Counted from the stretch's first letter, positions 1 through 10,143 are shown. The stretch is DNA of 64,000 bases from Streptomyces sp. BK239 (GCF_004217285.1 NZ_SHKS01000001.1:503195-567194), one strand, 5' to 3'. Numbers and translations are program-made. Notes: generated from the letters alone by a model not told the origin.

Positions 1-28
1 GGCGGTAGCCGCATGTCGATGCAGCCTG

Positions 29-97
29 GACCTGCACGTCAAGGTCGCCAAGGACTGGCAGCGCGACCCCAAGCAGCTGCGCAAGCTGGGCTTCTGA
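29..97 (+). pseudogene. era: Truncated era 3' fragment, copy 1
   Basis: The reading frame gives DLHVKVAKDWQRDPKQLRK followed by LGF and a stop. From memory this is the conserved C-terminus (end of the KH domain) of Streptomyces GTPase Era. Codons before 26 do not resemble Era (the family normally has VYLDLHV here), so the fragment is detached from its gene. It has no start codon or ribosome-binding site of its own. Confidence 0.7.
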
Positions 98-192
98 GGC
101 TGGGCGGGGCTGTGCTGGTCGCCGTCCGGAGGGTGTGGGCCTAGGGGTCCTACGCCCGCCGCGCGGCGGTAGCCGCATGTCGATGCAGCCTG

Positions 193-261
193 GACCTGCA
201 CGTCAAGGTCGCCAAGGACTGGCAGCGCGACCCCAAGCAGCTGCGCAAGCTGGGCTTCTGA
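193..261 (+). pseudogene. era: Truncated era 3' fragment, copy 2
   Basis: This is an identical second copy of the 22-codon Era tail, ending in TGA at 259-261. Unlike copy 1 it is followed by unrelated sequence (cgacagggcc), so it marks the right-hand end of the tandem array. No function is expected. Confidence 0.7.
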
Positions 262-293
262 CGACAGGGCCCGCGCCGCTCGCCGGTACCGGT

Positions 294-1553
294 TCAGTCC
301 ACCCCCTTGATCCGGACCACCAGTAGCGCGCCCGCGAGGCCGATCGCCGCCGCGATGGCGTACAGGGCCGGATAGCCGCCCAGGTGGGTGACGATCGGGG
401 CGGCGAGGGCCGGGGCCGTCACCTGGGGGAGGGCGTTGGCGACGTTGATGACGCCGAGGTCCTTGCCGCGGTCCAGCGCCTTCGGCAGGACGTCCGTCAT
501 CAGGGCGAAGTCGACGGAGGTGAACACACCGAAGCCGACGCCCAGCACCGCCGCCGCGACGATCGCCCCCGGCCAGGTCTGCCACACCGCCAGCGCCCCC
601 GTCGCCACCGCCATCAGCACGCCGGACCAGAGCACGAACGGCTTGCGTCGGCCCACCCGGTCCGACCAGACGCCCCCGACGACGACCGTGGCGAGCAGCG
701 TCACCCCGTTCACAGCCGTCAGGATCAGCACGCCCTCGTCGGGATCGGCGTGATGGAGGCGGTCGCGCAGGTAGTACAGCAGGTACAGCAGCACCAGCGC
801 GTTGCTGAGGTTCATCAGGAAGCGGGTCAGCCAGGCCCAGCCCAGGTCGGGGTGGCGGCGCGGGCTCAGCCAGAAGCCCGCCAGGAAGCCCCGCCAGGAC
901 CAGCCGGGACGGTCCGCCGCCGGCAGCCGCAGATCCGCGTACTTCCACACGTACGGCAGCACCCCGACGAGGCTGAACACCGCGCAGGCCGCGTAGCCCG
1001 CCCCCACGCCCCCGGCGGCCATCGCCAGCCCCGTGCCGCCCACCACGCCCAGGACCTGCGCCGAGCCCAGCCAGCCGCCCACCGAGCCGCGCTGGAGGCG
1101 GGGCACCCGGTCGGGGACCGCCGCCGTCACCGCCGCGAAGGCCGCGTTCAGGGTCAGCTGCGCCAGGCACCAGCCGAGCGCCATCGTCCACACGCCGTCC
1201 GCGGCGGCCAGTGCCAGCAGGGACAGGGCCCCGCCCGCCGCGCCGGCCACGATCCACGGCGTGCGGCGGCCGTGGCGGGAGGTGGTGCGGTCCGACAGGG
1301 CGCCGAAGAGCGGGTTCGCGACGAGGGAGACGACCGCGCCGACGCCCGTCACCCACGCCAGCATCGTCTCCTTCGACATGCCGGAGCCGGGCGCGAAGTC
1401 CTCCGCCTGGGAGGCCAGCAGGATCTGCAGCGGGCCGTACCAGCCCGCCCAGATCGCCCCGTTGGCGAGGGACAGCGCAGCCGTCCAGCCCCGGCCGACC
1501 CGGTCCACCGGCTCGGTCAGGGCCGGGCCGGCCGCGGGGGGAGCCGCCGTCAT
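294..1553 (-). CDS. MFS transporter, GPH (glycoside-pentoside-hexuronide) type
   Basis: This 419-residue polytopic protein should import sugars or glycosides by cation symport. About 12 hydrophobic segments are visible, with an MFS loop motif after TM2 (GALSDRTTSRHGRRTPW) and a second one midway (GGVWSDRVGRRKPFV). The ATG at 1553 overlaps the stop of the upstream beta-glucosidase (ATGA), so the two are translationally coupled and probably take up and hydrolyse the same beta-glucoside. The substrate cannot be read from sequence. No regulator lies beside the pair. Confidence 0.85.
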   Translation of the reverse strand: MTAAPPAAGPALTEPVDRVGRGWTAALSLANGAIWAGWYGPLQILLASQAEDFAPGSGMSKETMLAWVTGVGAVVSLVANPLFGALSDRTTSRHGRRTPWIVAGAAGGALSLLALAAADGVWTMALGWCLAQLTLNAAFAAVTAAVPDRVPRLQRGSVGGWLGSAQVLGVVGGTGLAMAAGGVGAGYAACAVFSLVGVLPYVWKYADLRLPAADRPGWSWRGFLAGFWLSPRRHPDLGWAWLTRFLMNLSNALVLLYLLYYLRDRLHHADPDEGVLILTAVNGVTLLATVVVGGVWSDRVGRRKPFVLWSGVLMAVATGALAVWQTWPGAIVAAAVLGVGFGVFTSVDFALMTDVLPKALDRGKDLGVINVANALPQVTAPALAAPIVTHLGGYPALYAIAAAIGLAGALLVVRIKGVD

Positions 1554-2872
1554 CTCTGCGCCCGCAGCACGTCCCGCAGCCAGGTGTAGGACGCCTTCGG
1601 GGTCCTGGCCAGCGTCTCGAAGTCGACGTGGACCAGGCCGAAGCGGCGCTGGTAGCCCTCCGCCCACTCGAAGTTGTCCAGCAGCGACCAGACGAAGTAG
1701 CCGCGGACGTCGACGCCCGCCTCCACCGCCCGGTGCAGGGCCTGCAGGTGGCCGTCGAGGTAGGCGATGCGGCTCTGGTCGTCGACGCCGGGGTAGCTGC
1801 ACCCGTTCTCGGTGATGACTACCGGGGGGAGGCGGTCGCCGTAGCGGTCCTTGAACGTGGTGAGCAGTTCCGTCAGTCCCTCGGGGACCACCGGCCAGCC
1901 GAAGTCCGTCACCGGGACGTCCTCGATCTCCTGCACCGAGAAGGGGAGTTCGGCCGGCATGCGCACCCCGCCGAAGTCGATCTCCGTGCCCTGCGGCGCG
2001 CCGACCCTGGTGGGGGCGTAGTAGTTGACGCCGTAGAAGTCGAGCGGCTCGGCGATGACCTTCAGGTCGGACTGCACGTCGCCGGGCATCAACTCGCCCA
2101 TGCCCTCGGGGTATTCGCCGAGCAGGACCGGCTCGGCGAACAGCCGGTTGAGCAGGAGGTCGTAGAAGGCGGCCGCCTCCACGTCGGCGGGCTCCTGGGA
2201 GGCCGGCCAGGTCGGACCGTGGGAGTTGGCGATGCCGATGTCCGTCGCGCCGGCCGCGCGCAGGGCCCGTACCGCCAGTCCATGGCCGAGGAGCTGGTGG
2301 TGGGCGACCGGCAGGGCGTCGAAGAGGAGCTGTCTGCCGGGGGCGTGGGTGCCGAGCGCATGGCCCAACAGGGTGTGCTCGGCGGGCTCGTTGAGGGTGA
2401 TCCACTTGCCCACGCGGTCGCCGAGGCGGGCGGCGACCGCGCTGACGTGGTCGGCGAAGCGGTACGCCGTGTCCCGCTCCAGCCAGTCCAGGTCCACCGG
2501 GAGGTCCCAGTGGAAAAGGGTGGGCACGGGGCGGACGCCCGCCGCGCACAGCTCGTCCACCAGCCGGTCGTAGAAGTCGAGGCCGCCGGGGGAGTTCACC
2601 CGGGGCCAGGAGACGGAGAAGCGGTAGGCGTCCACGCCGAGGCCCGCCAGCAGGGCCACGTCCTCGGGGTAGCGGTGGTAGTGGTCGCAGGCCACCGCCG
2701 CCGTCGAGCCGTCCTTGACCTTGCCCGGCTCGGAGGTGAAGGAGTCCCACACGGACGGCCCGCGCAGGTCGGCCGCCCCCTCGATCTGGTGGGCGGAGGT
2801 GGAGACTCCCCACAGGAAGCCGTCGGGGAACCGGGGGATCGGGTGCGTCGTGTCGCGCTGATCGGTAGCCAT
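1550..2872 (-). CDS. GH1 family beta-glucosidase
   Basis: A 440-residue glycoside hydrolase family 1 enzyme that should hydrolyse beta-glucosides in the cytoplasm with retention of configuration. The N-terminal family signature is FLWGVSTSAHQIEG. The acid/base Glu is E162 (TLNEP) and the nucleophile is E355 (ITENG). There is no signal peptide. An in-frame ATG four codons upstream (2884) is an alternative start; neither has a strong Shine-Dalgarno. The stop overlaps the start of the downstream GPH transporter, consistent with import of a glycoside followed by intracellular cleavage. Confidence 0.93.
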   Translation of the reverse strand: MATDQRDTTHPIPRFPDGFLWGVSTSAHQIEGAADLRGPSVWDSFTSEPGKVKDGSTAAVACDHYHRYPEDVALLAGLGVDAYRFSVSWPRVNSPGGLDFYDRLVDELCAAGVRPVPTLFHWDLPVDLDWLERDTAYRFADHVSAVAARLGDRVGKWITLNEPAEHTLLGHALGTHAPGRQLLFDALPVAHHQLLGHGLAVRALRAAGATDIGIANSHGPTWPASQEPADVEAAAFYDLLLNRLFAEPVLLGEYPEGMGELMPGDVQSDLKVIAEPLDFYGVNYYAPTRVGAPQGTEIDFGGVRMPAELPFSVQEIEDVPVTDFGWPVVPEGLTELLTTFKDRYGDRLPPVVITENGCSYPGVDDQSRIAYLDGHLQALHRAVEAGVDVRGYFVWSLLDNFEWAEGYQRRFGLVHVDFETLARTPKASYTWLRDVLRAQR

Positions 2873-2959
2873 GCGCCGGATCATCCGTACCAGGGGTAAC
2901 CGAAGTCAACGGCCGGACGGGAACGTCCAGTTACGCCCCTTCTCCCTGCGCCCCGTTTC

Positions 2960-3226
2960 TCACGCCCCTTCCTTCAGCACCCGCGTGATCAGCCTGCGCT
3001 GTTCCTCCGTGAGCCGGGGGTCCGCCGCGTACACGGTCCGGCCGTCCACGGTGATCTCGTAGGCGAAGCCGTCCGGCACCCCGGCCGGGGGCACGTCCCG
3101 GCCGGCGGCCGTCGCCTTCTCGGCCAGGGCGTGCCACTCGTCGGCGTCGGGCCGCCCCGAGGTGTCCACCTCGGCGTGCCGCTCGATGCCCGCGAAACCG
3201 CCCGTGCGCGTCACCTGAATCCGCAT
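2960..3226 (-). CDS. Emfourin-like protealysin inhibitor
   Basis: A small soluble protein of 88 residues beginning MRIQVTRTGGFAGIER. Its length, N-terminus and position right after an M4 protease gene fit the emfourin family, proteinaceous inhibitors of protealysin-like peptidases (family knowledge). It has no signal peptide, so it should act in the cytoplasm on the neighbouring enzyme. It starts 41 bp downstream of the protease stop on the same strand and is probably cotranscribed. The inhibitor role is inferred from family resemblance and context. Confidence 0.75.
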   Translation of the reverse strand: MRIQVTRTGGFAGIERHAEVDTSGRPDADEWHALAEKATAAGRDVPPAGVPDGFAYEITVDGRTVYAADPRLTEEQRRLITRVLKEGA

Positions 3227-3267
3227 GGGTCCTGTCTAGTACGAACGGGTCCGGTCCGCTGCGCCTG

Positions 3268-4338
3268 TCACAGGATTCGCACCCCGACCCGCTCCCACGC
3301 CTTCTCCACGGCCAGCAGTTCCTCGCCGCCGTCGCCGAAGCGCTCGCGGGCGGCCTTCACGGTCAGCCCGGCGAAGTCGGTGAAGAAGGCCCCCTCGCGC
3401 AGCTCGCCGCCGGTGAGGACGTCGTACCAGATCTGGCCCGCCTTCTCCCAGGCGAAGCCGCCGAGGGCGGTCGCGGCCAGGTAGAACGCGTGGTTGGGGA
3501 TGCCGGAGTTGATGTGGACGCCGCCGTTGTCGCGGCCGGTGCGGACGTAGTCGTCCATCGTCGCGGGCTGCGGGTCCTTGCCGAGGACGTCGTCGTCGTA
3601 CGCCGTGCCCGGGGCCTTCATGGAGCGCAGGGCCTGGCCGGTCACGCTCGGGGCGAGGAGTCCGGCGCCGATCAGCCAGTCGGCCTCGGCGGCGGTCTGG
3701 CCGAGCGTGTACTGCTTGATGAGCGAGCCGAACACGTCGGACATCGACTCGTTGAGGGCGCCCGGCTGGCCGAAGTAGGTGAGGTTCGCCGTGTACTGGG
3801 TGACGCCGTGGGTCAGCTCGTGGCCGATGACGTCGACGGAGTTGGTGAAGTCGACGAAGATCTCGCCGTCGCCGTCGCCGAACACCATCTGCTCGCCGTT
3901 CCAGAAGGCGTTGTTGTAGTCCCGGTCGTAGTGGACGGTGGCGTCCAGGGGCAGGCCGTCGCCGTCGATGGAGTGGCGGCCGTAGGCCTTCAGGAAGAGC
4001 TCGAAGGTGGAGCCGAGGCCGGAGTAGGCGCGGTTGACCGTGGCGTCGCGGCCGGGGTCCTCCCCCTCGCCGCGGACCTTGGCGCCGGGCAGGTCGGTGC
4101 CGTGCCCGGCGTCGTAGACGGTCCGCAGCGGCCGGTCGGACGGAGCCTTCGCCGACGGGGCCGCCGCGAGGCGGAACTCGGTGGTCACGCTGCGCGCGGC
4201 GCGCAGTTCGCTGTCGCGCACCAGGGTGCGGCGGGCGGGACCGGAGAGCGCGGGGTCGTCGTTGCGGGCCAGCCGGTGGAGGACGTGCGGCGGTACGACG
4301 GTGCAGAAGACGGGCTCGAAGCCCCCGTGTGTCGTCAT
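3268..4338 (-). CDS. Cytoplasmic protealysin-like M4 metallopeptidase
   Basis: A 356-residue zinc metalloprotease of family M4. The zinc/catalytic motif is HELTHG (H173, E174, H177), and the third-ligand motif NESMSDVFG follows about 20 residues later. Unlike thermolysin-type exported enzymes it has no signal peptide and only a short N-terminal pro-region (about 70 residues), the arrangement of protealysin. The ATG at 4338 is supported by AAGGG about 10 nt upstream. Paired with the downstream emfourin-like gene. A secreted M4 paralogue lies at 52848-54494. Confidence 0.9.
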   Translation of the reverse strand: MTTHGGFEPVFCTVVPPHVLHRLARNDDPALSGPARRTLVRDSELRAARSVTTEFRLAAAPSAKAPSDRPLRTVYDAGHGTDLPGAKVRGEGEDPGRDATVNRAYSGLGSTFELFLKAYGRHSIDGDGLPLDATVHYDRDYNNAFWNGEQMVFGDGDGEIFVDFTNSVDVIGHELTHGVTQYTANLTYFGQPGALNESMSDVFGSLIKQYTLGQTAAEADWLIGAGLLAPSVTGQALRSMKAPGTAYDDDVLGKDPQPATMDDYVRTGRDNGGVHINSGIPNHAFYLAATALGGFAWEKAGQIWYDVLTGGELREGAFFTDFAGLTVKAARERFGDGGEELLAVEKAWERVGVRIL

Positions 4339-4529
4339 GCCCGGCACCCTTGCACTGGGTGATGCCACTGTCACTAGAGGCAACCATGATTGGTGAAATA
4401 CGGTGACATAGGGGCCTGCTCCGGGCTCCCGAGTGGTATGGCGCACGTTTTGCCCGATTCCTCCCCGTGGTCCCGCATACTGGGACAGGCCCGCGTGCCC
4501 GGCGCCGCTCGGCTAGAGTGCGGAGCATT

Positions 4530-4577
4530 ATGCGTTTCGGGCTGCTTCTCCTTAGCTGCCGCGGCGAGGGCCTGTAG
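4530..4577 (+). CDS. leuA leader peptide (leucine attenuator peptide)
   Basis: A 15-codon reading frame, MRFGLLLLSCRGEGL, with four consecutive leucine codons (CTG CTT CTC CTT), lies 93 bp before leuA. CGGAG sits just upstream of its ATG. From memory this matches the conserved LeuA-family leader peptide of Streptomyces. Ribosome stalling at the Leu run when charged leucyl-tRNA is short should favour read-through into leuA. The hexamer TAGAGT at 4514-4519 could be the -10 box. Confidence 0.88.
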   Translation: MRFGLLLLSCRGEGL

Positions 4578-4581
4578 TCGA

Positions 4582-4624
4582 GGCCGACCCCCTCCCCGCG
4601 GAGCTTGGCGTTGCGTCGTCGGCC
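4582..4624 (+). promoter_or_regulatory. leuA leader stem (attenuator candidate)
   Basis: Just after the leader-peptide stop, ggccgac (4582-4588) can pair perfectly with gtcggcc (4618-4624). This could form part of the alternative leader structures governing leuA attenuation. The pairing is seen directly; which conformer terminates is not determined here. Confidence 0.5.
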
Positions 4625-4631
4625 GTCCTGA

Positions 4632-6392
<1,761 letters not shown>

Positions 6393-6411
6393 CCCGCTTG
6401 ACCCGGATGTT

Positions 6412-6451
6412 CCGGGGCTCCGGTCGCCGCGAGCGACGGCCGGAGCCCCGG
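6412..6451 (+). terminator. leuA rho-independent-type terminator hairpin
   Basis: ccggggctccgg (6412-6423) and ccggagccccgg (6440-6451) form a perfect 12-bp stem. An inner gtcgc/gcgac pairing lengthens it. It starts 20 bp after the leuA stop. As usual in Streptomyces it lacks a clean U-tract. Confidence 0.75.
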
Positions 6452-6579
6452 CGCATCTCGGCCACCCGCGCGTGAAGGTCACGGAGAGGTCTCGTCCTGG
6501 GTGCTGACTCAGGCCGCCGGATGTGGCTAACATCACGCAGACGTACGGCGATGATGCCGTGCGGTGACGGAGGTGCGAC

Positions 6580-7275
6580 GTGCTGCCAGGACGGGGACGA
6601 GACGGCCGTGCCGACGGGCTTGCCCGCATCCTGGGCACCCGCACCGCGTGGACGCCCGTGGGGGACGGCGAGTTCTTCTGCCCCGGCTGCGGCGGCGACC
6701 GCAACTACCAGCGCCTGACCGGCCATCGCCGCCTCACCCTGCTCGGCGTGCCCGTCCTCCCGCGAGGCGCGAGCGCGCCCGTCGTCGAGTGCGCGGCCTG
6801 CCGGCGCCACTACGGCACCGACGCCCTCGAACACCCCACCACCGTCCGCTTCTCGGCGATGCTCCGCGACGCCGTGCACACCGTCGCCCTCGCGGTGCTC
6901 CGCGCGGGCGGCGCCTGCGCCCGCGCCTCCCTGGAGACGGCCGCCGCGACGGTGCGCACGGCCGGCTTCCCCGACTGCACCGAGGAACAGCTCGCCGCCC
7001 TCGTCGACGCCCTCGACACCGACACCGGCCGCGCCCACGGGGAGCCCTGCACCCCCGGCCTCGCCGCCGGACTGCACGAGGCCCTCGCCCCGCTCGCCCC
7101 GCACCTCGCCCCCGCCGGCCGCGAATCCGTCTTCCTCCAGGGCGCCCGCATCGCCCTCGCCGACGGCCCGTACACCCCGGCCGAACGCGAGGTCCTCACC
7201 ACGGTCGGAACAGCCCTGACCATCTGCACGACCGACGTCACCCGCCTCCTGGCAGCGGCCCGCACCCCGTCGTGA
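6580..7275 (+). CDS. TerB-like protein with N-terminal zinc ribbon
   Basis: A 231-residue protein. Two CxxC pairs (CPGC near residue 30 and CAAC near 70) suggest a zinc ribbon. The C-terminal half is helical with acidic patches (ADGPYTPAEREVL) like the TerB tellurite-resistance fold. The GTG at 6580 has GGAGG 7-8 nt upstream, which decides the start. No other ter genes are nearby, so tellurite resistance is not implied; the family is often associated with membrane or metal-stress complexes. Convergent with the next gene across 16 bp. Confidence 0.72.
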   Translation: MLPGRGRDGRADGLARILGTRTAWTPVGDGEFFCPGCGGDRNYQRLTGHRRLTLLGVPVLPRGASAPVVECAACRRHYGTDALEHPTTVRFSAMLRDAVHTVALAVLRAGGACARASLETAAATVRTAGFPDCTEEQLAALVDALDTDTGRAHGEPCTPGLAAGLHEALAPLAPHLAPAGRESVFLQGARIALADGPYTPAEREVLTTVGTALTICTTDVTRLLAAARTPS

Positions 7276-7291
7276 GCACTCCCCTACGGGG

Positions 7292-8302
7292 TTACGGCAG
7301 GGTCTTGTCGTAGGTCCTGTCCGTGTCCGAGTCGTAGACCTGCTTGCCGGCGGCGTCGAAGCCCTTGATGTGCGGGGCCCTGGTGACCTGCTGGTTCAGG
7401 ATGCCGGCGGCGACGAACCAGCCATGGTCCAGTGCCGCCGTGGCGTCGCTGCCGCCGTAGGAGACGGTCACCTCGGCCACGGACGGGTCGACCGTGCCGA
7501 TCGAGGCCCAGCGGTACGGGAGTTTCCACCGCCCCTTGTCGATCAGCGACTGCCGGTACAGGCCGCCCGCGTTGTCGTCCGGCACGACCGGGCGCGCGGC
7601 CGACGTCAGGCCGTCCTGCGTGCTGGTGCTGATGCCGGCGGAGACGCCGTCCTTCACGTCGCAGATCACCCGGAAGCCCGCCGGCCGCTGCGCCACGCCG
7701 ACGACGTGGACGCCGTCGCCGGGGGAGTTGGAGTCGCCCGTGCTCTTCGCCGCCAGGATGATCCGGTAGTTCTCCGCCTTGCCCGCGTCCTTGCCGACGA
7801 CGCGTGCCACGTGCTCCGCGGTCAGGCACTCCTGCAGCGCCTTCGTCGCCTCGTCGAAGGTGATCCCGTCGAGCAACTGCCCGTCCGTGGCGGGCCGCGC
7901 GGGGCCGGAGGCCGAGGCCGCCGCCGACGCGCTCTGCGGGGCGCTGACCGACGACATCGGCGTCGCCGTGTCAGCGCCCCCTCCCCCGTTCCCCCCGACC
8001 ACGGCGTACGCCGCCGCCGGCACAGTCACGATCGCCGCCAGCGCCGCGCCGACCGCCGCCACCCGGCGCCGCCGCTCCGCCACGCCCCGCCGCCGGATCG
8101 CCGGGTAGGGCGCGGGGGAAGGGTGGATGGTGTACGCGTCGTCCGTCATCAGTTTCCTCACCAGTTCCTCGAAGTGCCGTTCTTCGTAGGCACTTTGGGC
8201 ATCTCGGGCATCGCGGGCCGTCGGCCCGTCGTGTGCCGTGCGTGTCTCGTGTGCTTGGTGCGCTTTCCGTGGCCCGTGCGCGCCGTGCGCCTCGTCGTTC
8301 AC
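7292..8302 (-). CDS. Membrane-anchored protein cotranscribed with a SigE-type sigma factor
   Basis: This 336-residue protein starts at a GTG overlapping the sigma-factor stop (GTGA at 8299-8302). The N-terminus is rich in His/Ala/Arg (AHGAHG, KAHQAHE), followed by a cytoplasmic stretch and one membrane segment (VAAVGAALAAIVTVPAAAYAVV). A roughly 220-residue Ser/Thr/Asp-rich extracytoplasmic domain follows. The topology and operon position suggest an anti-sigma or regulatory partner of the sigma factor, but I see no ZAS (HxxxCxxC) motif, so that role is inferred from context only. Confidence 0.65.
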   Translation of the reverse strand: MNDEAHGAHGPRKAHQAHETRTAHDGPTARDARDAQSAYEERHFEELVRKLMTDDAYTIHPSPAPYPAIRRRGVAERRRRVAAVGAALAAIVTVPAAAYAVVGGNGGGGADTATPMSSVSAPQSASAAASASGPARPATDGQLLDGITFDEATKALQECLTAEHVARVVGKDAGKAENYRIILAAKSTGDSNSPGDGVHVVGVAQRPAGFRVICDVKDGVSAGISTSTQDGLTSAARPVVPDDNAGGLYRQSLIDKGRWKLPYRWASIGTVDPSVAEVTVSYGGSDATAALDHGWFVAAGILNQQVTRAPHIKGFDAAGKQVYDSDTDRTYDKTLP

Positions 8303-8832
8303 CTTCCGCCTCCCCGTTGGGACACCGTGCGGTCCTCCCGCATCAGCCCCGGATACAGCCGCAACTTCGCCAGCCCCTTGGAGGCCTGGCTCTTGACCGT
8401 GCCGGGCGAGCAGCCGAGCACCTCGGCCACCTCCGCCTCCGACAGGTCCTCCCAGTACCGCAGGACCACCACCGCCCGCTGTTTCGCGGGCAGTCGTGCC
8501 AGCCCGGCGAGCAGGGAGCCGCGTTCGTCCACCCGGCCGACGGACTCGTCGTCCCGGCCCGCCCGCTCCGGCGGGGCCGCGGTCAGCGCCTCCGTGACCC
8601 GCCGCTTGCGGAAACGGTCGCTGTTGCAGCTGACCAGCATCCGCCGGACGTAGGCCTCCGGGTTGTCGCTGCGCGCTATGCGCCGCCACGACCGGTACGC
8701 CTTCGCCAGCGCGGTCTGCGTCAGGTCCTCCGCGTGGTGGACGTCGCCCGTGAGCAGGTACGCGGTCCGGACGAGCCGTGACCACCGTGCCCTGACGAAA
8801 TCCTGGAACTGGCCCTCAAGTTCGGCCTGCAT
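8299..8832 (-). CDS. SigE-family ECF RNA polymerase sigma factor
   Basis: A 177-residue group 4 sigma factor. Region 2 is visible near residues 10-75 (GDVHHAEDLTQTALAKAYRSW). Region 4 is near residues 115-165 (LPAKQRAVVVLRYWEDLSEAEVAEVLGCS then GTVKSQASKGLAKL). Start: ATG at 8832 with GGAGGG 6 nt upstream, preferred over the adjoining TTG. It should redirect RNA polymerase in response to a signal relayed by the overlapping downstream membrane protein. Its promoter targets are unknown. Confidence 0.88.
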   Translation of the reverse strand: MQAELEGQFQDFVRARWSRLVRTAYLLTGDVHHAEDLTQTALAKAYRSWRRIARSDNPEAYVRRMLVSCNSDRFRKRRVTEALTAAPPERAGRDDESVGRVDERGSLLAGLARLPAKQRAVVVLRYWEDLSEAEVAEVLGCSPGTVKSQASKGLAKLRLYPGLMREDRTVSQRGGGR

Positions 8833-8912
8833 CAAGCACCCTCCTCGCCCCCCAGACCACCATGGGGCCGGAATCGGTTGCCCGTGAGTTCGGGACGGGT
8901 TCGAATGGGGGC

Positions 8913-9410
8913 ATGGAGCGAGACGCCGAGAGGAACGTCGGGAAAGCCGTGGGCGACGACGCCGGTTGGGCCGCGTGGACCTGGTCGCCGCAGGCGCCGG
9001 GGGTGCTGACGCTGCCCTCGGGGCGGCTGGTGCGGGGGCGGGGACTGCGGCGGGACATGGACCCGGCGGAACCCGTCCCCGCGTACGGGCTGTACCTGCT
9101 CGGGGCGCCGCCCCCGGAGTTTCCCTGGGAGGCGCGCTGGGTTCGGTGGCCCGACTTCCGGCTGCCCTCGGACCGGGCGGACGCGCGGACGGCGCTCACC
9201 GAGGCGTGGTGGCGCGCGGAGGGGGAGCGGGTGGAGGTCGCCTGCGGCGGCGGCCGTGGCCGCACCGGGACGGCCCTGGCCTGTCTCGCCGTCCTGGACG
9301 GCGTGCCGGCCGCCGAAGCGGTCGGCTTCGTGCGCCGCCACTACGACCGGCACGCCGTCGAGACCCCCTGGCAGCGACGGTTCGTACGACGGTTCGCGGC
9401 CACGGTCTGA
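8913..9410 (+). CDS. Protein-tyrosine-phosphatase-like protein
   Basis: A soluble 165-residue protein. The C-x5-R phosphatase P-loop is CGGGRGRTG (C111, R117) after a beta strand (RVEVA), and an Asp-containing loop (PDFRLPSDRAD) could supply the general acid. This fits the small dual-specificity/tyrosine phosphatase fold. A Met 17 codons upstream (8862) is possible, but the chosen ATG follows a GGGGG stretch and lies just before the conserved region. Transcribed divergently from the sigma factor. Substrate unknown. Confidence 0.75.
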   Translation: MERDAERNVGKAVGDDAGWAAWTWSPQAPGVLTLPSGRLVRGRGLRRDMDPAEPVPAYGLYLLGAPPPEFPWEARWVRWPDFRLPSDRADARTALTEAWWRAEGERVEVACGGGRGRTGTALACLAVLDGVPAAEAVGFVRRHYDRHAVETPWQRRFVRRFAATV

Positions 9411-9488
9411 GCCGCGAAGAAGGCCTCACGGACGCTGAGCCGCGCAAGAACGCCTCACGGACGGTCCGAGCCGCGCAGAACGCCTCAC
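9409..9488. repeat. Tandem 28-31-bp repeat between phosphatase and GNAT genes
   Basis: Units gagccgcg...gcctcacgga begin at 9409, 9437 and 9468 (period 28 then 31 bp, the last unit shorter). The array covers the stop of the phosphatase gene and runs to the stop of the convergent GNAT gene, so it is essentially the whole intergenic space. The units differ by a few bases. Confidence 0.75.
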
Positions 9489-10012
9489 ATGGTGAGCGTC
9501 ATCAGCAGCCGGTGTGCGCCGGGGCCGAAGTAGTCGGCGCGGGGGCCGCCGGGGTCGGGGAGGAAGCCCAGGGAGCGGTAGAGAGCCACGGCGGTGTCGT
9601 TGCCGGGCTCGACGGAGAGGGAGACGGCGTGGACGCCCTCCCCGCGCAGATGGCTCAGGATCCTCGTCATCAGCTGACGCCCGAGCCCCTGGCCGCGCAG
9701 GCCGGGGGTGATGCCGAGGCTGAGGATCCAGCTGTGGGCCGCGTTCGGCGGCGTCGACAGCACGTACCCGACCAGGTCTGCGCCGTCGTCCACCACGAAC
9801 ACGAAGTCCGGGAAGCAGGCGAGGAACTGCCTGAGCACGAAGTAGGGGTAGGGGTCGGCCGGGAAGGCCTCCGCGTCGAGGCGGACGATCGGACCGAGAT
9901 CCTCCTCGCCGGCCGGTCTGATCCGTAAGCGCCTTTCTCCGGACACCTGGCTCACGGTCGAACCGGCGACCGACGGAAAACGATCTCCGGGAACTCCGGG
10001 AAGAGGAGTCAT
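9485..10012 (-). CDS. GNAT N-acetyltransferase (RimI-like) with a TTA codon
   Basis: A 175-residue Gcn5-related acetyltransferase. The acetyl-CoA loop is LRGQGLGRQLM (Q/RxxGxG/A), preceded by SLGITPGLRG, and the C-terminal ALYRSLGF motif is typical. Start: ATG at 10012 with AAGGGGA upstream. Codon 29 is TTA (9926-9928 on this strand), so translation probably needs the bldA tRNA, placing the gene under developmental control. Substrate unknown. It lies head-to-head with the methyltransferase at 10156. Confidence 0.85.
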   Translation of the reverse strand: MTPLPGVPGDRFPSVAGSTVSQVSGERRLRIRPAGEEDLGPIVRLDAEAFPADPYPYFVLRQFLACFPDFVFVVDDGADLVGYVLSTPPNAAHSWILSLGITPGLRGQGLGRQLMTRILSHLRGEGVHAVSLSVEPGNDTAVALYRSLGFLPDPGGPRADYFGPGAHRLLMTLTM

Positions 10013-10143
10013 ACCGTCCCCTTGTGAAGGATGGACTTGGACCGGTCTATGCGAATGACGCGCGCGGCTGCTCTAATGCGATATCCATCTGATCGTCCAT
10101 CATCTCCCGGTGCATCCACGCCTTCAAGACCTCCGTCTCCTGC

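Larger units (their letters stand above)
1..261 (+). repeat. Tandem duplication of the era 3' end (164-bp period)
   Basis: Bases 1-97 recur identically at 165-261, so the period is 164 bp. Each copy carries the last 22 codons of an Era-type GTPase followed by TGA (stops at 95-97 and 259-261). The linker at 98-164 contains the 14-bp palindrome ccgccgcgcggcgg (156-169), whose right half is also the first bases of the window. Upstream of the Era tail both copies share the same non-Era sequence, so both are truncated and the full-length gene, or another copy, must lie left of the window. The repeat array may extend further left. Confidence 0.85.

Noticed and set aside
6580..7275. Tellurite-resistance operon
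   Set aside because: Only one TerB-like protein is present; no terC, terD or other ter genes surround it.
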